Source of the DNA: Myxococcales bacterium
GTDB lineage: Bacteria > Myxococcota_A > Polyangia > Haliangiales > Haliangiaceae
Reading direction: 5' to 3'
Length of the DNA stretch: 64,000 nt
Assembly: GCA_016720595.1 (NCBI GenBank)
Contig: JADKKI010000035.1
Location: 1 to 64,000, forward strand
The position numbers were made by a program, and so were the translations under genes. Positions 25,145-31,818 of the stretch are shown one piece after another. Below the pieces are notes generated by a model that was not told the DNA's origin, did not search any database, and saw only the letters and a program-made list of their open reading frames with translations. Each line of letters starts with the position of its first letter. Position 1 is the stretch's first letter.

Positions 25145-25854
25145 GGCGCTAGCTCCGCGGTGCGGGATGGAACGACGAGCTCGTCGCGGAGTGCGCGGCG
25201 CGCGATGCGCGTGACGATGACGACGACCGTGAGCGCGCAGCCCAGGCCGAGCCAGTAGAGCCATGCGCCGAGCGGCGATCCGGTCGGCTTCGCCCCGAGG
25301 TCGCCTGCGCTGGTGATCGCCGATCCGAGGTAGACGTAGAGGAGTGTGCCGGGGAACATGCCCACGAGGGATGCCCACAGGTAGTCGCGAAACCGGACCC
25401 CCGACAGGCCGAGCGCGTAGTTGAGGACGGAGTACGGGAACACCGGCGAGAGCCGGAGCAGCCCCACGATCTTGAAGCCCGACCGTCCGATCGCCCGATC
25501 GATCGCCGCGAACCGCGGATCGCGCTCGATGCGGCGCACGATCCGCGTACGTCCTCCGCGGCGTGCGGCGGCGAACGCGATCACCGCGGCGAGGACGCTC
25601 GTGGGTACGACGAGCAGCGTGCCCCAGAGCGGTCCGTACGCGAACCCCGCTCCCAGGGTCAACGCGGAGCCCGGGAGCAGGAGCAGGGCAGCACCGACGT
25701 ATGCGACGACGAAGACCGCGATCCCGAGGGCCCCGGCGCCGTGGATCCAGTCGACGAGCGACGCGGCCCAGGTCCGGAGCGGGAGCACCACGATGGCCGC
25801 GATGATCGCGGCCGCGACCGCGAGCCCGGCCACGATTCGGAAGAAAGGCGTCAC
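25141..25854 (-). CDS. TVP38/TMEM64 family membrane protein
   Basis: A 237-aa DedA-superfamily membrane protein. I chose the GTG at 25854 (VTPFFRIVAGL), which overlaps the stop of the 42-aa peptide (GTGA). About six hydrophobic segments are seen, including LPGSALTLGAGFAYGPLWGTLLVVPTSV with the family's G-x-x-F/Y-G-x-x-x-G motif and the later RLSPVFPYSVLNYALGLSGV (R-hSP-h-P). These proteins are proposed lipid or small-molecule transporters; TVP38 genes often accompany mercuric-reductase-like flavoproteins, as here. Confidence 0.9.
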   Translation of the reverse strand: MTPFFRIVAGLAVAAAIIAAIVVLPLRTWAASLVDWIHGAGALGIAVFVVAYVGAALLLLPGSALTLGAGFAYGPLWGTLLVVPTSVLAAVIAFAAARRGGRTRIVRRIERDPRFAAIDRAIGRSGFKIVGLLRLSPVFPYSVLNYALGLSGVRFRDYLWASLVGMFPGTLLYVYLGSAITSAGDLGAKPTGSPLGAWLYWLGLGCALTVVVIVTRIARRALRDELVVPSRTAELAP

Positions 25855-25979
25855 GCGACCCACCGGATCACCAGATATGCGATGACGCCGAGCACCGCCG
25901 CCCCGGGGACCGTCACGAGCCAGTTCGCGAAGGCGATGAACATCGCGGTCGCCACCAGCGCGAGCGCGGCGACCGTCAT
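25851..25979 (-). CDS. 42-aa membrane peptide
   Basis: A tiny gene that length filters would miss. It starts MTVAALALVATAMFIAFANW and ends VLGVIAYLVIRWVA, giving two hydrophobic stretches split by a short polar/Pro turn. Its ATG overlaps the phosphorylase stop (ATGA) and its TGA overlaps the GTG of the TVP38 gene (GTGA). Coupling on both sides argues that it is translated. It may assist the following membrane protein; no family is recognised. Confidence 0.65.
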   Translation of the reverse strand: MTVAALALVATAMFIAFANWLVTVPGAAVLGVIAYLVIRWVA

Positions 25980-26851
25980 GACGTCGCTCCCAAACGCCGC
26001 GCCAGGATCGCCGCGAGCCGCGTGCGCGCGGCAACATCGATCAGCTCGGGCGCGGTGACCAGCGCCGTGTCGAGGGAGGTCCGGCACGCACAGGCGCGCG
26101 CGGGATCGAGCGCCGCGATGGTACGCGCGACGATCCGCCGGGCCTTGTCGACGTTGGCGCGCAGCACGCCGAGGACATCGGCGACGCGTACCTCGTCCGT
26201 CCGCGTGCGCCAGCAGTCGTAGTCGGTGGGGAGAACGAGGGTCGCGTAGCAGAGCTCGGCCTCGCGCGCGAGGCGCGCCTCCGGGAGGTTGGTCATCCCG
26301 ACGACGTCGGCGCCCCACCCACGCATCATCTCGGACTCCGCCCGGGTCCCGAACTGCGGGCCCTCGATGCAGACGTAGGTGCCGCGCGGGTGGACGCGGT
26401 CGGACTCGCTGCGCGCCCCGGTCACGAGTGCGTCGGCCAGTGGATCGCAGACGGGATCGGCGAGGCTGACGTGCGCGACGACGCCGTCGCCGAAGAACGT
26501 CGACGGTCGGCCGTTGGTGCGGTCGATGAACTGGCGCGGGAGGACGACGTCCCCGGGAGCGATCTCCTCGCGGAGCGAGCCCACGGCGGAGACCGAGATG
26601 ACCTGGGTCGCGCCGAGGCTCTTGAGCGCGTACAGGTTCGCGCGTGCGTTGATCTCGCTCGGCAGCAGGCGATGGCCGCGCCCGTGACGCGCGAGGAACA
26701 GGACGCGGCGATCAGCGAGGCGAGCGACCACCACGACGTCCGACGGCAAGCCAAACGGCGTCTCCACGCGGACCTCGTCGGTGATCGTCGCACCGGGCAG
26801 CTCGTAGAAGCCGCTCCCTCCAAGGACCGCGATCGCAGGCACGTGGGTCAT
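25976..26851 (-). CDS. 5'-methylthioadenosine/purine nucleoside phosphorylase
   Basis: A 291-aa phosphorylase of the MTAP/PNP type. Landmarks are AVLGGSGFYELPG, the phosphate site FLARHGRGHRLLPSEINARA, SAVGSLREEIAPGD, YVCIEGPQFGTRAE, and VVGMTNLPEARLAREAELCYATLVLPTDYDCW. It cleaves the N-glycosidic bond of a 5'-modified adenosine with phosphate, releasing adenine. Sitting between ArsS and the transferases, it would fit removal of adenine from a 5'-deoxy-5'-dimethylarsinoyl-adenosine intermediate, leaving a ribose phosphate; this role is inferred. Its ATG overlaps the arsS stop (ATGA). Confidence 0.9.
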   Translation of the reverse strand: MTHVPAIAVLGGSGFYELPGATITDEVRVETPFGLPSDVVVVARLADRRVLFLARHGRGHRLLPSEINARANLYALKSLGATQVISVSAVGSLREEIAPGDVVLPRQFIDRTNGRPSTFFGDGVVAHVSLADPVCDPLADALVTGARSESDRVHPRGTYVCIEGPQFGTRAESEMMRGWGADVVGMTNLPEARLAREAELCYATLVLPTDYDCWRTRTDEVRVADVLGVLRANVDKARRIVARTIAALDPARACACRTSLDTALVTAPELIDVAARTRLAAILARRLGATS

Positions 26852-27849
26852 GTGAGGCTCCCGCCGCAGCTCGATCCCGTGCCTGCGGTGCAGCCGAAGC
26901 AGTGCTCGCCGGTCGCGATCGGTGCGCCCGAGAGCTCCCCGAGCGTGCCGAGCTCGAAGATCGTGCGCGCGCTCCCGGGCACCGGAAGCTCGAGCATCTG
27001 GTTGAAGTCGCAATCGTAGAGCGTGCCGTCCCAGCCGACGCTGAGCAGCGACCGACACATCAGGTGGTCGGTCGTGGCGGGGTTCAGGTGGTTCACGAGC
27101 AGGCTCATGTACGCGTCGTACTCGCCACGCGCGTTCAGGTAGTCGGCGAACCGCTTGATCGGCATGTTCGTGATCGTGAGGAGGTGCCGGAACTCGATCC
27201 CGTGGTCGCGCCGCAGGCGATCGCGGTACGTGGCCTCGAGCGGCGCCTGCGCCGGCGGCAGGAACGCGCCGCCGGGGTTGTAGACGAGGTCGAGCGCGTG
27301 CGGGGATCCGGGCGCGCCGTAGCCGAGTGCGTTGAGCTGCCGGAGCGCGGCGATGCTCTTCGCGAACACGCCGTGGCCGCGCTGCTGCTCGACGTTGTCC
27401 GCCGTGTAGCAGGGCAGGCTCGCGACGACTTCGACGTCGTGCTCGGCGAGGAACGTCGCGAGGTCCGCCATCCCCGGCTCGAACAGGATCGTCAGGTTGC
27501 AGCGATCGATGACGCGCCTCCCGAGCCGCCGCGCCTCCACGACGATGCGCCGAAAGCTCGGGTTCATCTCCGGGGCGCCGCCGGTCAGGTCGAGCGTCGT
27601 GATCTGCGGGCTCGCGGCGAGAAGCTCGAGCACGCGCGTCGCCACCGCCTCGGACATGATCTCGGTGCGCTTCGGACCGGCCTCGACGTGGCAGTGGTGG
27701 CACGCCTGGTTGCACAGCTTGCCGACGTTGACCTGCAGCGTGGTGACCAGGCCTCGCTGGAGTGGGGCACGGTGATGCGCCGCGAGCCCAGCGTCGAAGT
27801 CGTGCAACGTGGCCGGCGCGATCGGCAGCCGGTGCCTGACGGCCGGCAT
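26848..27849 (-). CDS. arsS: Arsenosugar biosynthesis radical SAM protein ArsS
   Basis: A 333-aa radical SAM enzyme. The cluster motif is CNQACHHCHVEAG (C-x3-C-x2-C), preceded by LQVNVGKLCNQ, with LDLTGGAPEMNPSFR as the GGE-like SAM site. The C-terminal domain (DUF3641) is Cys-rich: CRSLLSVGWDGTLYDCDFNQ and HCFGCTAGTGSSCGG. Some relatives carry selenocysteine in this tail; here all positions are Cys. The family is thought to transfer the deoxyadenosyl group of SAM to methylated arsenic. Its ATG shares one base with the arsM stop (TGATG). Confidence 0.93.
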   Translation of the reverse strand: MPAVRHRLPIAPATLHDFDAGLAAHHRAPLQRGLVTTLQVNVGKLCNQACHHCHVEAGPKRTEIMSEAVATRVLELLAASPQITTLDLTGGAPEMNPSFRRIVVEARRLGRRVIDRCNLTILFEPGMADLATFLAEHDVEVVASLPCYTADNVEQQRGHGVFAKSIAALRQLNALGYGAPGSPHALDLVYNPGGAFLPPAQAPLEATYRDRLRRDHGIEFRHLLTITNMPIKRFADYLNARGEYDAYMSLLVNHLNPATTDHLMCRSLLSVGWDGTLYDCDFNQMLELPVPGSARTIFELGTLGELSGAPIATGEHCFGCTAGTGSSCGGSLT

Positions 27850-29036
27850 CAGCAGCACCGCCCGGTCGCGGGATCGCAGCTCGGCGCGCGCTCCTCGGTG
27901 GTGACGCGGTAGTCCGCACCCTTGGTCTCGCGCGGATCGCGCAGCACGGTCCCGGGCCCGCACGCGAACGGCGGTGCCTCGCCGAGCGGGACCGGCACGT
28001 GCGGCTCGATCAGATCGAAGTGCTCGCGGTATGGCGCGCGGCCGTAGATCCCGAACGTCTTCCCGCACACCGCCGTGCGAACGCCCCGCCGCAGGATGTG
28101 GCCGTCGTCGTCCTCGACGTACTTCCAGGGGCCGCGATAGACCACCGCGTGCTTCTGATCGAGGCACGGGCCTTCCTTGCCCTTGTACGCGGCGACCGTG
28201 ACGCTGCGGAACTCGATGCCCTCGACGGTGCGCCATGGCTCGGCCTGGCGCTCGAGCACGGTCACGCCATAGAAGCCGGCCGCCTCGAACGCCTCGAGGA
28301 ACCGATCCTCGCGGAACGCGCCCGAGATGCAGCCGGACCACAGCTCGGGGTCGGCCTGCAGCGCGGCGGGGACATCTTCGTCGCACACGATGTCGGAGAT
28401 CACGACCCTGCCGCCGCGGCGGAGCACGCGGTGGAGCTCGGCGAACATCACGACCTTGTCCTCGGAGCGCACGAGGTTGAGCACGCAGTTCGAGACGACG
28501 ACGTCGATCGAGTTGTCGGCCACGAGCGGGCGGTCCCGGCGAAGCCCGGTGATCGCCGCTTCCAGCTCGACCAGGTCACGCTCCGACGCTACCGGGTGCG
28601 CCGCGAGGTAGGCATCGACGAGGTCGCGGTCGAGCGCGAGATCCTGGATCCGGCCCTTCTTGAACTCGACGTTCGCGTAGCCGATGTGCGCCGCGACCTG
28701 CGGTGCCGCGCGCCGCGCGATCGCGAGCATGTCGTCGTTCATGTCGACGCCGATCACGCGCCCGGTCGGGCCGACGACCTGCGCCGCGAGCAGGCAGACC
28801 TTGCCCGTGCCCGAGCCGAGATCGAGCACCGTCTCGCCGGCTCGCACGTGGCGCGTCGGATCCCCGCATCCATAGTCGCGCTCGATGACCTCGGGCGGGA
28901 GCGCCGCGAGGAGTGTGGGATCATACGAGGTGGGACAGCACAGGGCTTCCTCACGCTCGCGGGCGGCTGCGCCATAGCGCTCGCGGACCGCCGTCTCGAG
29001 ATCGTGCGGGAGGGGGCTGGGCGGAAGCTCGGACAT
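27849..29036 (-). CDS. arsM: ArsM-like arsenite methyltransferase
   Basis: A 395-aa SAM-dependent methyltransferase. The N-terminus has a CC pair (LCCPTSYDP) and a third Cys in RDYGCGDPT. The Rossmann domain has VLDLGSGTGKVCLLAAQVVG and VIGVDMNDDMLAIARR, then SNCVLNLV. SGCISGAFREDRFLEAFEAAG carries the conserved arsenic-binding Cys of ArsM. The last 120 residues extend beyond a minimal ArsM and end in a Cys-rich tail (CDPATGRCC). It is the first gene of the operon and diverges from the sigma factor gene at 29151. It should methylate As(III) to the substrate of ArsS. Confidence 0.9.
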   Translation of the reverse strand: MSELPPSPLPHDLETAVRERYGAAAREREEALCCPTSYDPTLLAALPPEVIERDYGCGDPTRHVRAGETVLDLGSGTGKVCLLAAQVVGPTGRVIGVDMNDDMLAIARRAAPQVAAHIGYANVEFKKGRIQDLALDRDLVDAYLAAHPVASERDLVELEAAITGLRRDRPLVADNSIDVVVSNCVLNLVRSEDKVVMFAELHRVLRRGGRVVISDIVCDEDVPAALQADPELWSGCISGAFREDRFLEAFEAAGFYGVTVLERQAEPWRTVEGIEFRSVTVAAYKGKEGPCLDQKHAVVYRGPWKYVEDDDGHILRRGVRTAVCGKTFGIYGRAPYREHFDLIEPHVPVPLGEAPPFACGPGTVLRDPRETKGADYRVTTEERAPSCDPATGRCC

Positions 29037-29150
29037 TCCGAGCAGTCCTCCGAGCCGGCCGAACGTTACGCCCTACGTGATGGCGGGCTCGTTCGATCCG
29101 AAGCCGCATGACTGGACGTCGATGTAGGTCCCGCCGTAGCGTGCCGAGCC

Positions 29151-29780
29151 GTGGCCGAGCCCCCTCGTGACGACCAGGACCTCGTCACCAGGCTGCGCCA
29201 GGGCGATGAGGCCGCGTTCACGACGCTGATCGACCGGCACAGCGGCGCGCTCCGGCGCCTCGCTCGGACGTTCGTGTCGACGGACGCGGCGGCCGACGAG
29301 GTCGTCCAGGACACCTGGGTCGCCGTCCTCGATGGGATCGGTGGCTTCGAGGAGCGCTCGTCGCTGAAGACCTGGATCTTCCGCATCCTGGTCAATCGCG
29401 CGAAGACCAAGGGCGTCCGCGACGCGCGCACCGTGCCGATGTCATCACTGGGGTCGGACGACGAGGAAGCCCCCGAAGGGGTCGTCGATCCATCCCGGTT
29501 CGATGATCGCGGGATGTGGAGCGCGCCACCGCAGCGGTGGGAGTCGGAGACACCTGCGAAGCTGCTGCTGCGCAAGGAGCTCGTCGGGGAGCTCGAGCGC
29601 GCGATCGCGCAACTTCCCGAACGGCAGCGCAGCGTTGTCGTGATGCGGGATGCCCTCGGCTGGTCGTCGGAGGAGGTCTGTAACGTTCTCGAGCTCAACG
29701 AGACCAATCAGCGAGTGCTCCTGCATCGCGCACGCTCACGGCTGCGGGCGATGCTCGAGGACTACAAGGCCAATCGCTAG
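29151..29780 (+). CDS. ECF RNA polymerase sigma factor
   Basis: A 209-aa ECF sigma factor, GTG start. Region 2 is DEAAFTTLIDRHSGALRRLART through DEVVQDTWVAVLDGIGGFEERSSLKTWIFRILVNRAK; region 4 is LPERQRSVVVMRDALGWSSEEVCNVLELNETNQRVLLHRARSRL (read here as two halves). The linker is long and acidic. The adjacent HC2 protein begins directly after its stop and should be the cognate anti-sigma factor. The gene is divergent from the arsenosugar operon, 114 bases away, so it may control it, but no promoter match can be shown. Confidence 0.9.
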   Translation: MAEPPRDDQDLVTRLRQGDEAAFTTLIDRHSGALRRLARTFVSTDAAADEVVQDTWVAVLDGIGGFEERSSLKTWIFRILVNRAKTKGVRDARTVPMSSLGSDDEEAPEGVVDPSRFDDRGMWSAPPQRWESETPAKLLLRKELVGELERAIAQLPERQRSVVVMRDALGWSSEEVCNVLELNETNQRVLLHRARSRLRAMLEDYKANR

Positions 29781-30023
29781 ATGCTGAACTGCAAACAACT
29801 CACCGAGCTGGTCACCGACTACCTCGAGCACAAGATGTCGCTCGGGGATCGGCTGCGGTTCCAGATGCACCTCGGCATGTGCAAGCACTGCCGCGCCTAC
29901 TTGCGACAGATGAAGTTGACGATCGAGACGCTCGGCCACCTGCCCGCAGAGCCGATGCCCGACGACGTTCGCAGCGAGCTGCTCCAGCGCTTCAAGAGCT
30001 GGAAGCCCGGCGCGTCCACCTAG
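29781..30023 (+). CDS. HC2-type zinc-finger anti-sigma factor
   Basis: An 80-aa protein beginning MLNCKQLTELVTDYLEHKMS. It has the zinc-binding anti-sigma motif H-x3-C-x2-C (HLGMCKHC) and a helical tail but no membrane segment. Such ZAS proteins hold an ECF sigma factor in the cytoplasm and release it on redox or other stress. The ATG follows the sigma stop directly, so the two are co-translated. A close paralogue lies at 31009. Confidence 0.85.
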   Translation: MLNCKQLTELVTDYLEHKMSLGDRLRFQMHLGMCKHCRAYLRQMKLTIETLGHLPAEPMPDDVRSELLQRFKSWKPGAST

Positions 30024-30032
30024 CTCGGCGGC

Positions 30033-30152
30033 TCATGCCGGTACGAGGTGGCGCTCGATCATCTCGGCGATGGTCGCCTTCGAGGCACCGCCGCCGAGCC
30101 GATCGACCACGCGACCGTTCCGGAACAGCATCCGCGGAAGGCTGGACCAGCT
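30033..30152 (-). pseudogene. Thioredoxin C-terminal remnant
   Basis: About 39 residues, SLPRMLFRNGRVVDRLGGGA then SKATIAEMIERHL, match the last strand-helix unit of a thioredoxin (cis-Pro, F-x-x-G, hV-x-x-h-x-G). The position of the cis-Pro is kept, but the W-C-x-x-C half is absent upstream. It is antisense to its neighbours and lies between the anti-sigma gene and the cytochrome gene. Confidence 0.5.
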
Positions 30153-30277
30153 CGCCACCGAGTTCGTCTCCGCACGCTGTGCGTGAGGTCTTCGGAAGAT
30201 GGTGTGCGTTTCGCTGTAACGGATCCGCGAGCGGCGAGACTGCACCGCGCATTCAACTACTTGATTGGAGACCGAGC

Positions 30278-30817
30278 ATGAAGAGCATTCCTTTGTATGT
30301 GTCGCTGGTTGCGCTGGCCGCGTGTGGCGGAGGCAAGGCGAAGACCGAGAAGCCGGGCGGGATGATGGACAAGGGCGGGATGATGGACATGAAGATGGGG
30401 ATGGCGGATCCAGCCGCCGACACGGCGCCCGCGCTCGCGGCGGCCCAGGGCTACGCGAGCTGGGCGAAGTTCCCCGAGAACCAGCAGCCCAAGAAGTCCG
30501 AGGGACACATGGGGATGTTCGTCCTCGCGTTCCACAACAAGGTGGTGGGCGATGCGATCACGGCCAAGACGCTGCCGCTTCCCGACGGCGCCGTGATCGT
30601 CAAGGAGGAGATGATGTCGGCGGACGCGAAGCCGATGTCGGTGACGATCATGAGCAAGCAGGCCGGTGCCTGGTACTACGTGAAGGCCTCCCCGGATCTC
30701 ATGAAGGTCATGACGATGAACGGCATGGCGCTCGAAGGAACGTCGGTGGGCATGTGCAAGGACTGCCACGACCAGGGCTCCGACAACGACTTCGTGATGA
30801 CCCACAAGTTCAAGTAA
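30278..30817 (+). CDS. Cytochrome P460-like lipoprotein
   Basis: A 179-aa exported protein. The signal peptide ends in a lipobox-like LVALAACGGG, followed by a Gly/Met/Lys-rich linker (GGMMDKGGMMDMKMGM). The folded part has YASWAKFPENQQPKKSEGHM, LPDGAVIVKEEM and a single heme site, MCKDCHDQG (C-x-x-C-H), close to the C-terminus, as in cytochrome P460 and related proteins. A GGAG lies about ten bases before the ATG. P460-type proteins oxidise hydroxylamine or act in nitrogen-oxide stress; the exact role is unclear. It lies within the ECF sigma locus. Confidence 0.85.
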   Translation: MKSIPLYVSLVALAACGGGKAKTEKPGGMMDKGGMMDMKMGMADPAADTAPALAAAQGYASWAKFPENQQPKKSEGHMGMFVLAFHNKVVGDAITAKTLPLPDGAVIVKEEMMSADAKPMSVTIMSKQAGAWYYVKASPDLMKVMTMNGMALEGTSVGMCKDCHDQGSDNDFVMTHKFK

Positions 30818-31008
30818 CGCGGGTCGATCGCACGTCGAAGCCGCCCGGGTATCACGGCGGATCGGCGTGCCGTTTCGGGCAGTTTCCGCCGGCGTCGGGG
30901 CTCGTCGCGAGCTCGTGTAACGTTGCGCCCGGTCCCGAGACCGTCCAGCATGTTCTTCATCGTCTGGTGCCCGATGAGCATGCGATGCTCGGGAGCGGAC
31001 GTCGATCC

Positions 31009-31239
31009 ATGCTGAGCTGCCGAGATGTGACCGAGCGCGTGACCGACTACGTCGAGGGCGCGATGCCGTTCGGCCAGCGGGTCAGCTTGTGGATGCACCT
31101 CGCGATGTGCAGGCACTGTCGTGCATACCTTCAGCAGTATCGGGACACGATCGCGATCATGAACCAGTTGCCCGACGAGCCGCCGCCGCCCGAATGCCGC
31201 GACGAGTTGCTGCGTCGCTTCCGCGATCGGAAGCCGTGA
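31009..31239 (+). CDS. Second HC2-type anti-sigma-like protein
   Basis: A 76-aa protein, MLSCRDVTERVTDYVEGAMP, with the motif HLAMCRHC (H-x3-C-x2-C) and the same layout as the protein at 29781: both also share the D-E/V-L-L-R/Q-R-F C-terminal pattern. No second sigma factor lies beside it, so it either acts on the same sigma factor or has lost its own partner. Its stop overlaps the next start (GTGA at 31236). Confidence 0.85.
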   Translation: MLSCRDVTERVTDYVEGAMPFGQRVSLWMHLAMCRHCRAYLQQYRDTIAIMNQLPDEPPPPECRDELLRRFRDRKP

Positions 31240-31553
31240 CCGTGGGGCAGATCCGCGCCATCGACGAAGTCGATGCGCTCGGGCCGCTCGCCGAGATCTA
31301 TCGGCGCCTCGCTGACCTCGTCACCTACGAACCGTCGCGGGCGACCCCAGAACGAATCGTCGCGGCCGTCGAACGCCTCGGGCATCGCGCGGCCATCCTG
31401 TCGGTGAAGGGAGAAGGCGGCCATACCGGGCTCCCGGCGGACTTCCTGATCCTCCCCGGCGGCGTCATCCAGGCCGTCAAGTACGGCGTTCACGCGGACG
31501 ATCAGTGGTCGGTTGACGACCTCCTCGCCATCGTCGGCGAGAAGGCCGCATGA
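31236..31553 (+). CDS. Thioredoxin-fold (AhpC/TSA-like) protein without active-site Cys
   Basis: A 105-aa protein from a GTG at 31236 overlapping the anti-sigma stop. The C-terminal half, GHTGLPADFLILPGGVIQAVKYGVHADDQW, resembles the end of AhpC/TSA-type thioredoxin folds (LPADFLI-x-P-G-x-h-x-x-x-x-Y-G). There is no Cys in the protein, so it cannot be a peroxidase by itself. It may be a sensor, a regulatory subunit or a decayed enzyme. Translational coupling with the anti-sigma-like gene supports a real product. Confidence 0.55.
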   Translation: MTVGQIRAIDEVDALGPLAEIYRRLADLVTYEPSRATPERIVAAVERLGHRAAILSVKGEGGHTGLPADFLILPGGVIQAVKYGVHADDQWSVDDLLAIVGEKAA

Positions 31554-31801
31554 GAGGGCTCCTGAGCGCATTCCAACCCGCGCGACTTCCACGCGCCACG
31601 GCGGTCGGGATGGTTCCCTTCCGTGCCTCGGTTCGAAGAGCTTCGGTCGTCGTGCTCGCGCCGATGCTCGTGGGGACCACGCTGCTGGTTGCTAGCGCGC
31701 TCGCCGAGCTGGCGGCGCGGCCCGGGTTCTCGCACCCGCAGTCGGTACTGCTGATGGCCCTATTCGTGTTCGCACGTTCTCGCGACGACGGACATCGCTG
31801 A
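31550..31801 (+). CDS. Small putative membrane protein
   Basis: An 83-aa frame, MRGLLSAFQPARLPRATAVG, with one clear hydrophobic segment around residues 34-56 (VVLAPMLVGTTLLVASALAEL) and a possible second near the end. Its ATG overlaps the previous stop (ATGA), which favours translation. The N-terminal part has an unremarkable composition, and I recognise no family. It converges on the GH15 gene. Confidence 0.4.
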   Translation: MRGLLSAFQPARLPRATAVGMVPFRASVRRASVVVLAPMLVGTTLLVASALAELAARPGFSHPQSVLLMALFVFARSRDDGHR

Positions 31802-31818
31802 CGTCGTCTCCTCGCGTC

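Noticed and set aside
23630..25378. Upstream start giving a 582-aa flavoprotein
   Set aside because: The extra 78 residues lie in the TVP38 gene and are non-homologous; the ATG at 25144 overlaps the TVP38 stop and begins the natural N-terminus.
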